From Malikia spinosa (GTDB lineage Bacteria > Pseudomonadota > Gammaproteobacteria > Burkholderiales > Burkholderiaceae_C): a DNA stretch of 64,000 nucleotides. The position numbers were made by a program, and so were the translations under genes. The notes under the pieces were generated by a model. It was not told the origin of the DNA. It did no database searches and worked only from the letters and a program-made list of their open reading frames with translations. The DNA is taken from positions 1 to 64,000 of the forward strand of contig NZ_PVLR01000012.1 in NCBI RefSeq assembly GCF_002980625.1, read 5' to 3'. Positions 37,706-47,651 of the stretch are shown here, one piece after another; position 1 is the first letter of the stretch, and every line of letters begins with the position of its first letter.

Positions 37706-37924
37706 ATGGCCAAGGATGATGTGATTGAGATGCTGGGCGAGGTGGTAGAAAACCTCCCCAACGCCACGTTCCGGGTCAAGCTGGAAAACGGGCACGTGGT
37801 CTTGGGCCACATTTCGGGCAAGATGCGCATGCACTACATACGCATCCTGCCTGGTGACAAGGTCAAGGTCGAATTGACGCCCTATGACCTTACGCGTGCC
37901 CGGATCGTGTTCCGCGCCAAGTAA
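37706..37924 (+). CDS. infA: Translation initiation factor IF-1
   Basis: 72 aa, single S1-type OB fold: [20 protein letters not shown], then [40 protein letters not shown] and the [10 protein letters not shown] tail. It occupies the ribosomal A site during initiation. Position between secY and rpmJ is standard for betaproteobacteria. Confidence 0.98.
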   Translation: MAKDDVIEMLGEVVENLPNATFRVKLENGHVVLGHISGKMRMHYIRILPGDKVKVELTPYDLTRARIVFRAK

Positions 37925-37954
37925 AGAGTTTTGAGATTTCTTCAGGAGAATGAC

Positions 37955-38068
37955 ATGAGAGTTTCGGCTTCGGTCAAGAAAATGTGCCGCAACTGTAAGA
38001 TCATCCGTCGCCATGGCGTCGTGCGCGTTATTTGCACCGACCCGCGACACAAGCAGCGTCAAGGCTGA
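37955..38068 (+). CDS. rpmJ: 50S ribosomal protein L36
   Basis: A 37-residue gene, found by direct reading: [20 protein letters not shown] followed by [17 protein letters not shown]. The zinc-ribbon ligands are Cys11, Cys14, Cys27 and His32, so this is the zinc-binding (C+) paralogue. TTCAGGAGAATGAC supplies the ribosome-binding site. It is the smallest protein gene in the window and is placed between infA and rpsM as expected. Confidence 0.97.
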   Translation: MRVSASVKKMCRNCKIIRRHGVVRVICTDPRHKQRQG

Positions 38069-38086
38069 TAGGTTTAAGGGACCACC

Positions 38087-38452
38087 ATGGCACGTATTGC
38101 TGGTATCAACATTCCGCCTCACAAGCACGCCGAAATCGGCCTGACTTCCATCTTCGGTATCGGCCGCACCCGTGCGCGCCAGATCTGCGAAGCTTGTGGC
38201 ATCGACTACAACAAGAAGATCAAGGATCTGTCCGACGTCGAACTCGAAAAAGTTCGTGACGTGGTCAACTCCTACACGATCGAAGGCGACCTGCGCCGCG
38301 AAACCACGATGAACATCAAGCGTTTGATGGACATCGGTTGCTACCGCGGTTTCCGTCATCGCCGCGGCCTGCCGGTCCGCGGTCAGCGCACCAAGACCAA
38401 TGCTCGTACCCGCAAGGGCCCGCGCAAGGCAGCACAGTCGCTGAAGAAATAA
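38087..38452 (+). CDS. rpsM: 30S ribosomal protein S13
   Basis: 121 aa. [20 protein letters not shown], the helix-hairpin-helix [17 protein letters not shown] and the C-terminal [20 protein letters not shown] are diagnostic. S13 forms bridges between the 30S head and the 50S subunit and touches the P-site tRNA. Confidence 0.98.
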   Translation: MARIAGINIPPHKHAEIGLTSIFGIGRTRARQICEACGIDYNKKIKDLSDVELEKVRDVVNSYTIEGDLRRETTMNIKRLMDIGCYRGFRHRRGLPVRGQRTKTNARTRKGPRKAAQSLKK

Positions 38453-38471
38453 ACCGGATTGAAGGATCACC

Positions 38472-38876
38472 ATGGCTAAGCAACAATCCAGCAGCGCCGC
38501 CGCCCGCGTGCGCAAGAAGGTTCGCAAGAACATTGCTGACGGCATCGCGCATGTCCACGCTTCGTTCAACAACACGATCATCACCATCACCGACCGCCAG
38601 GGCAACGCCCTGTCGTGGGCTTCGTCGGGTGGCCAGGGCTTCAAGGGTTCGCGCAAGTCGACTCCTTTCGCCGCTCAGGTCGCTTCCGAAGTGGCTGGTC
38701 GTGCCGCGATCGAACAGGGTATCAAGAACCTGGACGTCGAAATCAAGGGCCCGGGTCCGGGTCGCGAATCCTCGGTGCGCGCCCTCGGCGCCCTGGGCAT
38801 CCGCATCTCCTCGATCTCCGACGTGACCCCGGTGCCGCACAACGGCTGCCGTCCGCAAAAGCGTCGTCGTATCTGA
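38472..38876 (+). CDS. rpsK: 30S ribosomal protein S11
   Basis: 134 aa. [40 protein letters not shown] and the C-terminal [20 protein letters not shown] are characteristic. S11 lies on the 30S platform. It is followed by an internal promoter rather than directly by rpsD. Confidence 0.98.
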   Translation: MAKQQSSSAAARVRKKVRKNIADGIAHVHASFNNTIITITDRQGNALSWASSGGQGFKGSRKSTPFAAQVASEVAGRAAIEQGIKNLDVEIKGPGPGRESSVRALGALGIRISSISDVTPVPHNGCRPQKRRRI

Positions 38877-38880
38877 TCGC

Positions 38881-38908
38881 TTGCCGATCGGTACGAGAGC
38901 GCTATAAT
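38881..38908 (+). promoter_or_regulatory. Strong internal promoter for rpsD-rpoA-rplQ
   Basis: TTGCCG (38881-38886), a 16-base spacer and a perfect TATAAT (38903-38908), starting four bases after the rpsK stop. Transcription would begin near 38915 and produce a leader of about 120 bases before rpsD. It lets S4, RpoA and L17 be made independently of the spc transcript. Confidence 0.8.
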
Positions 38909-38929
38909 CCAAGGCTTTTGTTTTGGTCG

Positions 38930-39016
38930 CCACCGCAGTGTCGCTGCGGTGGTGTTTGTCGTTAAGACCACCGCCACCCCGTGTCTGGGGCGGCTCCCGC
39001 AAGTCAAGTCTTGCGG
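38930..39016 (+). promoter_or_regulatory. Structured rpsD leader with competing hairpins
   Basis: Four stems can be drawn. A: CCACCGCAG (38930-38938) with CTGCGGTGG (38944-38952), 9 bp. B: GCGGTGGT (38946-38953) with ACCACCGC (38967-38974), 8 bp, which uses A's right arm and therefore excludes A. C: GCC-A-CCCC with GGGG-C-GGC (38973-38994). D: CCGCAAG (38997-39003) with CTTGCGG (39010-39016), ending about ten bases before the AAAAGG ribosome-binding site of rpsD. The A/B exclusivity is the layout of a switch. S4 autogenously controls its operon in other bacteria by binding leader RNA, so S4 is the likely ligand; that is inference. Confidence 0.6.
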
Positions 39017-39037
39017 TAGTGCATAAAAGGAATCAAC

Positions 39038-39661
39038 GTGGCACGTTATATCGGCCCTAAGGCCAAACTTTCCCGCCGTGAAGGCACCGACCTGCTGCTC
39101 AAGAGCGCCCGCCGCTCGATCAGCGACAAGTCGAAGTTTGAAACCAAGCCGGGCCAGCATGGCCGTACCTCGGGTCAGCGTACCTCCGACTTCGGCCTGC
39201 AGCTGCGCGAAAAGCAGAAGGTCAAGCGTATCTACGGCGTGCTCGAGCGCCAGTTCCGCCGCTACTTCGCTGAAGCCGACCGTCGCCGTGGCAACACCGG
39301 CGCGACCCTGCTGTCGCTGCTGGAATGCCGCCTGGACAACGTCGTCTTCCGCATGGGCTTTGCCTCCACCCGTTCCGAAGCACGCCAGCTGGTGTCGCAC
39401 AAGGCGATCCAGGTGAACGGCCAGAGCGTCAACATCCCGTCGTACTCGGTCAAGGCTGGTGACATCATCGCCGTGCGCGAGAAGTCGAAGAAGCAAGCCC
39501 GCATCATCGAAGCGCTGGAACTCGCCAAGCAAATCGGCTTCCCCGCCTGGGTTGAAGTCGCTGCCGACAAGGCAGAAGGCGTGTTCAAGAAGTCGCCTGA
39601 CCGCGACGAGTTCGGTTCCGACATCAACGAATCGCTGATCGTCGAACTGTACTCGCGTTAA
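39038..39661 (+). CDS. rpsD: 30S ribosomal protein S4
   Basis: 207 aa, GTG start after [33 protein letters not shown], and the S4 RNA-binding domain [20 protein letters not shown] with [20 protein letters not shown]. This is the zinc-free form, without N-terminal CxxC pairs. S4 nucleates 30S assembly and is the usual repressor of the alpha operon; the structured leader immediately upstream would be its natural site. Confidence 0.98.
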   Translation: MARYIGPKAKLSRREGTDLLLKSARRSISDKSKFETKPGQHGRTSGQRTSDFGLQLREKQKVKRIYGVLERQFRRYFAEADRRRGNTGATLLSLLECRLDNVVFRMGFASTRSEARQLVSHKAIQVNGQSVNIPSYSVKAGDIIAVREKSKKQARIIEALELAKQIGFPAWVEVAADKAEGVFKKSPDRDEFGSDINESLIVELYSR

Positions 39662-39681
39662 TCGCGAGAGTCTCCCTAGTG

Positions 39682-39711
39682 CCCGGATTCTGCTCAGCTG
39701 CGGAGTCCGGG
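39682..39711 (+). terminator. Strong hairpin between rpsD and rpoA
   Basis: CCCGGATTCTGC (39682-39693) pairs with GCGGAGTCCGGG (39700-39711) over 12 bp, with two G-U pairs and the loop TCAGCT. ATTTGTGC follows, so there is no proper U-run. It may attenuate partially, stabilise the rpsD message or serve as a processing site; full termination is unlikely because no promoter is evident before rpoA. Confidence 0.45.
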
Positions 39712-39769
39712 ATTTGTGCTCCATCGGCCTTATCGGCGTAACGAGCCGAGGGTATTGAAGGAAGTCCGA

Positions 39770-40756
39770 ATGCTGAATAATCTGCTCAAGCCCAAGAACA
39801 TCAACGTCGAGCAACTGACGGCCAACAAGGCCAAAGTCGTGCTCGAGCCCTTCGAGCGCGGTTACGGCCACACGCTGGGCAATGCCCTGCGCCGTGTGCT
39901 GCTGTCCTCCATGGTGGGACATGCTCCGACGGAAGTGACGATCGCGGGTGTGGTGCACGAGTATTCCTCGATCGATGGCGTTCAGGAAGATGTCGTCAGC
40001 ATCCTGCTCAACCTCAAGGGCGTGGTCTTCAAGCTGCATGGCCGTGACGAAGTCACGCTGAGCCTGCGCAAGGACGGCGCTGGCGTAGTCACTGCGGCTG
40101 ACATCCAGACCCCGCACGACGTCGAGATCCTGAATCCCGAGCATCCGATCGCCACGCTGTCGGCCGGTGCCAAGCTCGACATGCAGATCAAGGTCGAGAA
40201 GGGCCGCGGCTATGTGCCGGGCAACGTGCGCCGTGGCGACGATTCGACCCGCGCCATCGGTCGCATCCTGCTGGACGCTTCCTTCTCCCCGATCAAGCGC
40301 GTGAGCTACGCGGTCGAGAACGCTCGCGTCGAGCAGCGTACCGACCTCGACAAGCTGGTGCTGGAGATCGAGACCAACGGTGCCGTCGGTCCGGAAGAGG
40401 CCGTGCGTGCCGCTGCCAAGATCCTGGTCGAGCAGCTGGCCGTGTTCGCGCAGCTCGAAGGCGCTGACGTGTTCGAGAATGGCGCCGTCAAGAGCGGTGT
40501 CACCCAGCAGTTCGATCCGGTGCTGCTGCGCCCGGTCGACGAGCTCGAACTGACCGTGCGTTCCGCCAACTGCCTGAAGGCCGAGAACATCTATTACATC
40601 GGTGACCTGATCCAGCGCACCGAGAACGAGCTGCTCAAGACCCCGAATCTGGGTCGCAAGTCGCTCAACGAAATCAAGGAAGTGCTGGCTTCGCGCGGCT
40701 TGACGCTGGGCATGAAGCTGGAAAACTGGCCGCCCGCCGGCCTTGAAAAGCACTGA
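39770..40756 (+). CDS. rpoA: DNA-directed RNA polymerase subunit alpha
   Basis: 328 aa. The N-terminal assembly domain (about residues 1-235) includes [20 protein letters not shown] and the C-terminal domain (about 250-328) includes [20 protein letters not shown] and [20 protein letters not shown], which contact UP elements and activators. The start is the ATG before [10 protein letters not shown]; the longer reading covers the intergenic leader. In operon with rpsD and rplQ. Confidence 0.98.
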   Translation: MLNNLLKPKNINVEQLTANKAKVVLEPFERGYGHTLGNALRRVLLSSMVGHAPTEVTIAGVVHEYSSIDGVQEDVVSILLNLKGVVFKLHGRDEVTLSLRKDGAGVVTAADIQTPHDVEILNPEHPIATLSAGAKLDMQIKVEKGRGYVPGNVRRGDDSTRAIGRILLDASFSPIKRVSYAVENARVEQRTDLDKLVLEIETNGAVGPEEAVRAAAKILVEQLAVFAQLEGADVFENGAVKSGVTQQFDPVLLRPVDELELTVRSANCLKAENIYYIGDLIQRTENELLKTPNLGRKSLNEIKEVLASRGLTLGMKLENWPPAGLEKH

Positions 40757-40827
40757 TCCCTTTTTCTGCCCCTGACCCCCTGCGGTACCTGATACGGCCG
40801 TAGGTAAATACTCAAAAGGAAACTACC

Positions 40828-41217
40828 ATGCGTCACGGAAACGGACTTCGTAAACTCAACCGCACCAGCGCCCACCGCCAGGCCATGCTGCGCAACATGA
40901 TGAACTCGCTGCTGACGCACGAGGCCATCAAGACCACCGTCCCGAAAGCCAAGGAACTGCGTCGCGTCGTCGAGCGCATGATCACCCTGGCCAAGGTCGA
41001 CTCGGTCGCCAACCGCCGCCTGGCTTTCGACCGCCTGCGTGACCGCGACGTCGTCACCAAGTTGTTCAACGACCTGGGCCCGCGCTCGGCTACCCGTCCG
41101 GGCGGCTACACCCGCATCCTGAAGATGGGCTTCCGCGTCGGCGACAACGCCCCGATGGCCCTGATCGAGCTGGTCGACCGCGCTGAAACTTCGGTTGAAG
41201 CTCCGACTGCCGAATAA
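40828..41217 (+). CDS. rplQ: 50S ribosomal protein L17
   Basis: 129 aa. [40 protein letters not shown] and [20 protein letters not shown] are diagnostic. L17 lies near the peptide-exit tunnel. Last protein gene of the alpha operon; the initiator tRNA gene begins 24 bases after its stop and may be on the same transcript. Confidence 0.98.
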   Translation: MRHGNGLRKLNRTSAHRQAMLRNMMNSLLTHEAIKTTVPKAKELRRVVERMITLAKVDSVANRRLAFDRLRDRDVVTKLFNDLGPRSATRPGGYTRILKMGFRVGDNAPMALIELVDRAETSVEAPTAE

Positions 41218-41241
41218 TTCGTGCTAGAATCTAACTCTTGA

Positions 41242-41318
<77 letters not shown>

Positions 41319-41338
41319 GAATTTCGGTTCAGTTGATC

Positions 41339-41366
41339 AAAAAAGCCTGCTTATGCAGGCTTTTTT
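41339..41366. terminator. Bidirectional intrinsic terminator
   Basis: AAAAAA, GCCTGC, loop TTAT, GCAGGC, TTTTTT: a perfect symmetrical Rho-independent terminator usable in both directions. On the plus strand it ends the alpha operon/tRNA-fMet transcript; on the minus strand it ends pgi, whose stop lies five bases away. Confidence 0.93.
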
Positions 41367-41370
41367 GTTT

Positions 41371-42969
41371 TTAGCCCTGGCTTGCCGCCAGCTCGATCTG
41401 CCGGGCCATGGTCTTGCCAAGCTCGACGCCCCACTGGTCGTAGGCGTGGATGCCCCAGATCGCGGCCTGGCAGAACACCTTGTGCTCGTAGAGCGCGACC
41501 ATGGCGCCCAGCGTGTGCGGCGTCAGTTCGGCCAGCCAGAGCGTCGAATTCGGCACATTGCCGCGGAAGGTGCGGTGCGGCAGCAGCTCGGCCACGCGCG
41601 CCTCGTCCAGCCCGCTGGCGCGCAGCTCGGCCTCGGTCGCCGCCGCGTCGCGGCCCAGCGCCAGCGCTTGCGCCTGCGCCTCCAGGTTGAGCAGCGCGAC
41701 CCGGTGGTGCTCGGCCGCCAGCGGCAGCGGGCAGTCTTCGCTGCGCACGCCGATGAAGTCGACCGGCACCCGGTGCTGGCCTTGGTGCAGCAGCTGGAAA
41801 TAGGCATGCTGGCCTTCTATGCCGAGGCCGCCCCAGACGATAGGTCCGGTGCCGACCTCGACCGGGCTGCCGTCGACATGGGTCGACTTGCCGTTCGATT
41901 CCATGTCGAGCTGCTGCAAAAAGCGCGCGAAGTGGAACAGCCGGCTGGCATAGGCCGCGATCAGATGGGTCGGGCAGTCGAGGAAATTGCGGTTCCACAC
42001 GCCCAGCAAGGCCAGCCGCAGCGGCATGTTCTGCTCCGGCGGCGCTTCCCAGAAATGGCGGTCCATCGCGTGGCCGCCGGCCAGGAAGGCGCGGAAAGCT
42101 TCGGCGCCGATCGCGATCGCCAGCGGCAGGCCGATCGCCGACCAGACCGAGTAGCGCCCGCCGACCCAGTCCCAGAAGCCGAAGGTGTTGGCCGGGGCAT
42201 AGCCCTGGGCGGCCGAGACTGCCGGCGAGGCGGTCACGGCGATCAGGTGCTGCGCCTGCTGCTCGGGCGTCTGCAGGCCATGGTCGGCCAGCCAGCGCTG
42301 GGCCGAATTCGCCAGCGTCAGGGTTTCCTGGGTCGTGAAGGTCTTGCTCTGGACGATGAACAGCGTGCTGTCGGGCTTGCACCAGCGCAGCAGCGAGTGC
42401 AGCGCCCAGCAGTCGGGGTTGGAAACGAAGTGCACCCGCACCTCACGCGAGGCCTGGGCATCGAGCGCCTGTACCGCCATGCGCGGACCCAGGTCGGAGC
42501 CGCCGATGCCGATGTTGATCACGTTGCTGATGCGTTGGCCGCGGTGGCCGCGCCAGCGGCCGTCGCGGATGCGCTCGGCGGCGTCGAGGAAGCGGTCGAG
42601 CTCCTGGCGCACCGCGTCCGAGATTTCCGCGCCCCAGGGGGCGTCTGGCATGTCGGCACCGCGCAGCGCCATGTGCAGCACGGCGCGGTTCTCGGTCGCG
42701 TTGACGGGCAGGCCCTGGCGCTGGGCCTGGGCCTGCTCGAGCACGCGTGATTCAGCGGCCAGTTCGAGCAGGGCCTGCAGCACCTCGGGCGTGACCTGCT
42801 GGCGGCTGGCGTCGAGCTGCAGGCCGGCGACCTCCAGCTGCAGGCTGGCCTGGCGTTCGCCGGCCGGATCGGCCAGCAGCTCGCGCAGATGCGGCAGCGA
42901 CTGATCGGCCAGACTCTGCAGCCGCTTCCAGGCCGCTCGTTGTTGGGGGGGAGTGAAAGGGTTCATCAT
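41371..42969 (-). CDS. pgi: Glucose-6-phosphate isomerase
   Basis: Interconverts glucose-6-P and fructose-6-P, supplying the substrate of GlmS. 532 aa. Signatures: INIGIGGSDLGPRMAVQALD, SKTFTTQETLTLANSAQRW, FGFWDWVGGRYSVWSAIGLP and the C-terminal QWGVELGKTMARQIELA. Start is uncertain: two adjacent ATGs at 42969 and 42966 precede NPFTPPQQRAAW, and an ATG at 42996 is in frame; none has a good Shine-Dalgarno. I chose 42969 on family length. Confidence 0.94.
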   Translation of the reverse strand: MMNPFTPPQQRAAWKRLQSLADQSLPHLRELLADPAGERQASLQLEVAGLQLDASRQQVTPEVLQALLELAAESRVLEQAQAQRQGLPVNATENRAVLHMALRGADMPDAPWGAEISDAVRQELDRFLDAAERIRDGRWRGHRGQRISNVINIGIGGSDLGPRMAVQALDAQASREVRVHFVSNPDCWALHSLLRWCKPDSTLFIVQSKTFTTQETLTLANSAQRWLADHGLQTPEQQAQHLIAVTASPAVSAAQGYAPANTFGFWDWVGGRYSVWSAIGLPLAIAIGAEAFRAFLAGGHAMDRHFWEAPPEQNMPLRLALLGVWNRNFLDCPTHLIAAYASRLFHFARFLQQLDMESNGKSTHVDGSPVEVGTGPIVWGGLGIEGQHAYFQLLHQGQHRVPVDFIGVRSEDCPLPLAAEHHRVALLNLEAQAQALALGRDAAATEAELRASGLDEARVAELLPHRTFRGNVPNSTLWLAELTPHTLGAMVALYEHKVFCQAAIWGIHAYDQWGVELGKTMARQIELAASQG

Positions 42970-43088
42970 GTGACAGCTGGATTTGCCATCAATCATGCCA
43001 GATCGGCAAGGACAAATAGGGGCAGGCGATTCTGGTCGGAATGAATCCCAGGCGAATGACTCGCGGCAAGGTAGGTGAAAATGACCTC

Positions 43089-43880
43089 ATGAGCGCCATC
43101 CATCCCAACCCTTCATCCACCCCCCTGCTGACCGTGCAGGACGGCGTGGCCACCCTCACGCTGAACCGGCCGGAGCACCGCAACCGCCTGCAGGATTCCG
43201 ACCTGGAGGCCTTGCTGGGGCAATTTGCCCAGATCGATGCTGACCCGTCGATCCGGGTGCTGGTGCTGCGTGCCAACACGCAGGGTCAGCCCCGGCCCGT
43301 GTTCTGTGCCGGCTACGACATCGGCGGCTTCGAGCAGGACGCGCAGGCCTCGAGCGCCTTCGAGCGCGTGCCTGACGCCCTGGCGGCGCTGCGCCCGGTC
43401 ACAATCTGCGCCTTGAACGGCAGCCTCTACGGCGGCGCGACCGACCTGTTCCTGGCCTGCGACCTCAGGATCGCCTTGCAGGGGGTGGAGTTCCGGATGC
43501 CGGCCACGGCGCTGGGCCTGCATTTCTACCCGAGCGGGCTGTTGCGCTATGTCGAGCGCCTGGGCCTGGCAGCGGCCAAGCGCGCCTTCCTGACCGGACG
43601 TCCGTTCAGCGCCGACCAGTTGTGGCAGACCGGCTGTCTGGAGGCGCTGGCCGCACCCGAGCAGTTCGAGGCCGAGCTGCAGTCGCTGCTGGCGGATGTG
43701 ATGGCCATGGCGCCGCGCACGCTCGAAGCCATCAAGCGCTCGCTCAACGAGATCGCGGCGGGCTGCCACGATCCGGCCGAGCTGCGCCAGCGCGAGCATG
43801 CCAGCACGCGCAGCACCGACTTCGCCGAAGGGCGGCGTGCCTTCGCCGAGCGGCGCCGGCCGGTTTTCACCGGCCAGTGA
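43089..43880 (+). CDS. Enoyl-CoA hydratase/isomerase family protein
   Basis: 263 aa crotonase-fold protein. VATLTLNRPEHRNRLQD at the N-terminus; the oxyanion-hole segments are PVFCAGYDIGGFEQD and ALNGSLYGGATDLFLACDLR. The catalytic glutamates of true hydratases are not evident: the position after GG reads ATDLFLACD and later MPATALGLHFYPSG. It may therefore act on another CoA ester or as an isomerase. ATG chosen before SAIHPNP; an upstream ATG in another frame stops after three codons. Stands alone between pgi and ilvD. Confidence 0.85.
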   Translation: MSAIHPNPSSTPLLTVQDGVATLTLNRPEHRNRLQDSDLEALLGQFAQIDADPSIRVLVLRANTQGQPRPVFCAGYDIGGFEQDAQASSAFERVPDALAALRPVTICALNGSLYGGATDLFLACDLRIALQGVEFRMPATALGLHFYPSGLLRYVERLGLAAAKRAFLTGRPFSADQLWQTGCLEALAAPEQFEAELQSLLADVMAMAPRTLEAIKRSLNEIAAGCHDPAELRQREHASTRSTDFAEGRRAFAERRRPVFTGQ

Positions 43881-43904
43881 GCGCCGCCGGCCGGTCAGCC
43901 GTGA

Positions 43905-45764
43905 TCAGTCGCCGAGCAGCGACAGGTCGCGCACCGCGCCCTTGTCGGCCGAGGTGGCGAGCATGGCGTAGGCCTTGAGCGCGGCCGACACCTTGCGCGG
44001 ACGCGGCTTGACCGGCTTCCAGCCCAGCGCATCCTGCTCAGCGCGGCGCTGGGACAGTTCCTCGTCCGAGAGCAGCACGTCGATGCTGCGGTTCGGGATG
44101 TCGATGCGGATGCGGTCGCCGTTGCGCACCAGGCCGATCGCGCCGCCGGCTGCCGCCTCGGGCGAGCAGTGGCCGATCGACAGGCCGGAAGTACCGCCCG
44201 AGAAGCGGCCGTCGGTCAGCAGCGCGCAGGCCTTGCCCAGGCCCTTGGACTTGATGTACGAAGTGGGGTAGAGCATTTCCTGCATGCCCGGGCCGCCCTT
44301 GGGGCCTTCGTAGCGCACGATCACGATATCGCCGGCCTTGACGTTGTCGGCCAGAATCTCGGCCACGGCCTCGTCCTGCGACTCCGTCACGAAGGCCGAG
44401 CCTTCGAACACCAGGATCGACTCGTCGACGCCAGCGGTCTTGACCACGCAGCCGTCGAGCGCGATGTTGCCGTGCAGCACGGCCAGGCCGCCTTCCTGCG
44501 AGAAGGCATGCTCGGCCGAGCGGATGCAACCCTCGGCGCGGTCCAGGTCCAGGCTGGGCCAGCGGGTGGCCTGGCTGAAGGCAACCTGGGTCGGAATGCC
44601 GGCCGGGCCGGCCATATAGAAGGTCTTGACCGCGTCGGACGGCTGGCGCGCGATGTCCCACTGGTCCAGCGCATCCTTCATCGTCCTGGCGTGGATGGTC
44701 GGCACGTCGGTGTGCAGCTTGCCGGCGCGGTCGAGTTCGCCCAGGATGGCCATGATGCCGCCGGCGCGGTGCACGTCCTCGATGTGGTACTTGTTGGTGT
44801 TGGGCGCGACCTTGCACAGCTGCGGCACGATGCGCGACAGGCGGTCGATGTCCTTCATCGTGAAGTCGATCTCGGCTTCCTGGGCAATCGCCAGCAGGTG
44901 CAGGATAGTGTTGGTCGAGCCACCCATCGCGATGTCGAGCGTGATCGCGTTCTCGAACGCCTTCAGGCCGATCGCGCGCGGCAGCACGCTCATGTCGTCC
45001 TGCTCGTAATGGCGGCGGCACAGCTCGACGATGGTACGGCCGGCCTGCTTGAACAAGGCTTCGCGGTCGGCGTGGGTGGCCACCACGGTGCCGTTGCCCG
45101 GCAGCGACAAGCCCAGCGCCTCGGTCAGGCAGTTCATCGAGTTGGCGGTGAACATGCCCGAGCAGCTGCCGCAGGTCGGGCAGGCCGAGCGTTCGACCTC
45201 GGCCAGGTCGGCGTCGCTGACCTTGTCGTCCACGGCCATCACCATCGCGTCCACCAGATCGAGCTTCTTGAACTCGATCGCGTGCGTGGTCGGGTTGGCC
45301 AGGCGCACCTTGCCGGCTTCCATCGGGCCGCCCGAGACGAACACGACCGGGATGTTCAGCCGCATCGCGGCCATCAGCATGCCGGGGGTGATCTTGTCGC
45401 AGTTCGAGATGCAGACCAGCGCGTCGGCGCAATGCGCATTGACCATGTACTCAACCGAGTCGGCGATGATGTCGCGGCTCGGCAGCGAATACAGCATGCC
45501 GTCGTGGCCCATCGCGATGCCGTCATCGACCGCGATGGTGTTGAATTCCTTGGCGACGCCGCCGGCGGCCTCGATCTCGCGCGCGACCAGCTGGCCCAGG
45601 TCCTTCAGGTGCACATGGCCCGGCACGAACTGGGTGAAGCTGTTGGCGATCGCGATGATCGGTTTCTGGAAGTCTTCGTCCTTCATGCCGGTGGCGCGCC
45701 AGAGCGAGCGCGCACCTGCCATGTTGCGGCCGGCGGTGGAGGTCTTGGAACGGTAGACGGGCAT
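43905..45764 (-). CDS. ilvD: Dihydroxy-acid dehydratase
   Basis: Fe-S enzyme of isoleucine, valine and leucine (and pantothenate) synthesis. 619 aa. Cluster ligand region [20 protein letters not shown], then [20 protein letters not shown], and later [20 protein letters not shown], all conserved. The start is the ATG before [20 protein letters not shown] with AGGACC upstream. It appears monocistronic, 99 bases after metW in the same direction. Confidence 0.97.
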   Translation of the reverse strand: MPVYRSKTSTAGRNMAGARSLWRATGMKDEDFQKPIIAIANSFTQFVPGHVHLKDLGQLVAREIEAAGGVAKEFNTIAVDDGIAMGHDGMLYSLPSRDIIADSVEYMVNAHCADALVCISNCDKITPGMLMAAMRLNIPVVFVSGGPMEAGKVRLANPTTHAIEFKKLDLVDAMVMAVDDKVSDADLAEVERSACPTCGSCSGMFTANSMNCLTEALGLSLPGNGTVVATHADREALFKQAGRTIVELCRRHYEQDDMSVLPRAIGLKAFENAITLDIAMGGSTNTILHLLAIAQEAEIDFTMKDIDRLSRIVPQLCKVAPNTNKYHIEDVHRAGGIMAILGELDRAGKLHTDVPTIHARTMKDALDQWDIARQPSDAVKTFYMAGPAGIPTQVAFSQATRWPSLDLDRAEGCIRSAEHAFSQEGGLAVLHGNIALDGCVVKTAGVDESILVFEGSAFVTESQDEAVAEILADNVKAGDIVIVRYEGPKGGPGMQEMLYPTSYIKSKGLGKACALLTDGRFSGGTSGLSIGHCSPEAAAGGAIGLVRNGDRIRIDIPNRSIDVLLSDEELSQRRAEQDALGWKPVKPRPRKVSAALKAYAMLATSADKGAVRDLSLLGD

Positions 45765-45863
45765 GCTGAGGTCCTGGTTGCTTTTTGTTCGGTTTTCGAT
45801 TGTCGCCGAGCTGCGGTCGCCACAGGGCAAGACCGCGGCGACAGCCGGGTTTCTGTCTGGCGT

Positions 45864-46448
45864 TCAGCCCCGGCGCAGCTTGAACACCGCGGTGCTGGCG
45901 CGCAGATTGGGCTGCCAGCGCAGCTCGCGCCCGTCTTGCAGCCCGAAACTGTCCTCGACGGCCAGCCCGTTGCGGCGCGCCAGCAGTTCGAAATCGGCGT
46001 AGGTGCCGACCCGGATATTGGGCGTGTCATACCACTGGTAGGGCAGGCGGCGCGTGACCGGCATGCGGCCGAGCAGCACGCTGAGGCGATTCGGCCAATG
46101 CGCAAAGTTCGGGAAGGCGACGATGCCGTGCTTGCCCACGCGCACGGTCTCGCGCAGCATGGTCTCGGCATTGCGCAGATGCTGCAGCGTGTCGATCTGC
46201 AGCACGACGTCGAAGCTGTCGTCGCCGAACATGCTCAGGCCCTCGTCGAGGTTGAACTGCAGCACATTGACGCCGCGCTGCAGGCAGGCCTGCACCTTGG
46301 CATCATCGATCTCGACGCCGTAGCCGCTGCAGCCACGCCGGCTCTGCAGATAGGCCATCAGTGCGCCATCGCCGCAGCCCAGGTCGAGCACGCGTGCACC
46401 TTGCGGCACCATGCGGGCGATGCCTTCCATGATCGATAGATCGCTCAT
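45864..46448 (-). CDS. metW: Methionine biosynthesis protein MetW
   Basis: 194-aa class I SAM-methyltransferase fold: [20 protein letters not shown] near residue 20, then [20 protein letters not shown] and [20 protein letters not shown]. MetW forms a functional pair with MetX and is thought to activate homoserine acylation. The ATG overlaps the metX stop (ATGA), so the two are translationally coupled under the same riboswitch. Confidence 0.95.
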   Translation of the reverse strand: MSDLSIMEGIARMVPQGARVLDLGCGDGALMAYLQSRRGCSGYGVEIDDAKVQACLQRGVNVLQFNLDEGLSMFGDDSFDVVLQIDTLQHLRNAETMLRETVRVGKHGIVAFPNFAHWPNRLSVLLGRMPVTRRLPYQWYDTPNIRVGTYADFELLARRNGLAVEDSFGLQDGRELRWQPNLRASTAVFKLRRG

Positions 46449-47647
46449 GCTGCCTCTCCCTTCAGGTCGGTGGCGATGGTTCGCTCGAAGTAGGTCCGCA
46501 CGGCCGCCAGGTAGCGCGGGTCGTCGAGCAGGAAGGCGTCGTGACCATGCGGCGCGTCGATCTCGGCATAGCTGACATCGAGCCGGTTCTCGAGCAGGGC
46601 CTTGACCAGCTCGCGGCTGCGCGCGGGCGAAAAGCGCCAGTCGGTCGTGAAGCTGACCAGCAGGAACTTGGCACTGGCCCGGGCCAGCGCCTGGCTCAGG
46701 CTGCCGCCGTAGCGGCGCGCCGGGTCGAAGTAGTCGAGCGCGCGCGTGATCAGCAAGTAGGTGTTGGCGTCGAAATATTCGCTGAACTTGTCGCCCTGGT
46801 AGCGCAGGTAGCTCTCGATCTGGAACTCGATCGCCTGGGTGCTGTACTGGTAGGCCAGGCGTTCGATCGCCTGTGCCTCATCCGTGCGCGCGGCATCGAC
46901 CAGCGGCTTGAGCGCGCGGCCGAACTTCTCGTTCATGACATCGTCGCTCAGGTAGGTGATGTGGCCGATCATGCGCGCGATGCGCAGGCCGCGGCGCGGG
47001 ATGGTGCCGGCGCGCAGGTAATGGCCGTCGTTGAAATCGGGGTCAGTGATGATGGCGCGCCGTGCCACCTCGTTGAAGGCGATGTTCTCGGCGTTGAGGT
47101 TGGGCGCGCTCGCGATCACGACCGCATGGCGCACCCGGTCCGGGTATTGCAGCGTCCAGCTCAGCGTCTGCATGCCACCCAGGCTGCCGCCCATGACGGC
47201 GGCAAGCTGCCTGATACCCAGCGCGTCGATCAGTCGCGCCTGGGCATCGACCCAGTCCTCGACCGTCACCACGGGGAAGTCCGCGCCCCAGGGCTGGCTG
47301 GTGGCCGGGTTGAGATGGGTCGGGCCGGTCGAGCCGAAGCAGGAGCCCAGGTTGTTGACGCCGATGACGAAGAAGCGGTCGGTGTCGACTGCCTTGCCGG
47401 GCCCGATCATGTTGTCCCACCAGCCTTCGCTGCGGGGGATGGCCTGGCCGTTGGCATCGGCCTTGAGCCCCGCCACATGGTGCGAGGCGTTGAGCGCGTG
47501 GCAGATCAGCACCGCGTTGGAGCGGTCGGCGTTGAGCTGGCCGTAGGTTTCATAGACCAGCTCGTAGCTGGGCAGCACCGCGCCGCTCTGCAGCGTGAGC
47601 GGCTGGTCGAATCGCATCGTTTGTGGCGTGACGATCACTGGCTTCAC
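46445..47647 (-). CDS. metX: Homoserine O-acyltransferase MetX
   Basis: Acylates homoserine to commit it to methionine. 400 aa alpha/beta hydrolase. [12 protein letters not shown], nucleophile loop [20 protein letters not shown], a late Asp and the final catalytic His in [13 protein letters not shown]. Whether acetyl or succinyl is used is not certain from sequence. I chose GTG at 47647: GGAG lies eight bases before it and it follows the attenuator. The longer open frame (to 47836) would place the start upstream of the promoter, and an ATG at 47617 is the alternative. It leads metX-metW. Confidence 0.93.
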   Translation of the reverse strand: MKPVIVTPQTMRFDQPLTLQSGAVLPSYELVYETYGQLNADRSNAVLICHALNASHHVAGLKADANGQAIPRSEGWWDNMIGPGKAVDTDRFFVIGVNNLGSCFGSTGPTHLNPATSQPWGADFPVVTVEDWVDAQARLIDALGIRQLAAVMGGSLGGMQTLSWTLQYPDRVRHAVVIASAPNLNAENIAFNEVARRAIITDPDFNDGHYLRAGTIPRRGLRIARMIGHITYLSDDVMNEKFGRALKPLVDAARTDEAQAIERLAYQYSTQAIEFQIESYLRYQGDKFSEYFDANTYLLITRALDYFDPARRYGGSLSQALARASAKFLLVSFTTDWRFSPARSRELVKALLENRLDVSYAEIDAPHGHDAFLLDDPRYLAAVRTYFERTIATDLKGEAA

Positions 47648-47651
47648 CCCA

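Noticed and set aside
36086-38656. 856-codon minus-strand open frame across rplO-secY-infA-rpsM
   Set aside because: Antisense to several certain ribosomal and sec genes, composition unlike a real protein; shadow.
38675-40753. 692-codon minus-strand open frame across rpsD and rpoA
   Set aside because: Antisense to certain genes and crosses their intergenic regulatory region; shadow.
43858-43875. GGCCGG-TTTTCA-CCGGCC hairpin at the 3' end of the enoyl-CoA hydratase-like gene
   Set aside because: Lies within the coding sequence, has no T-run, and GGCCGG palindromes are frequent by chance at this GC content.
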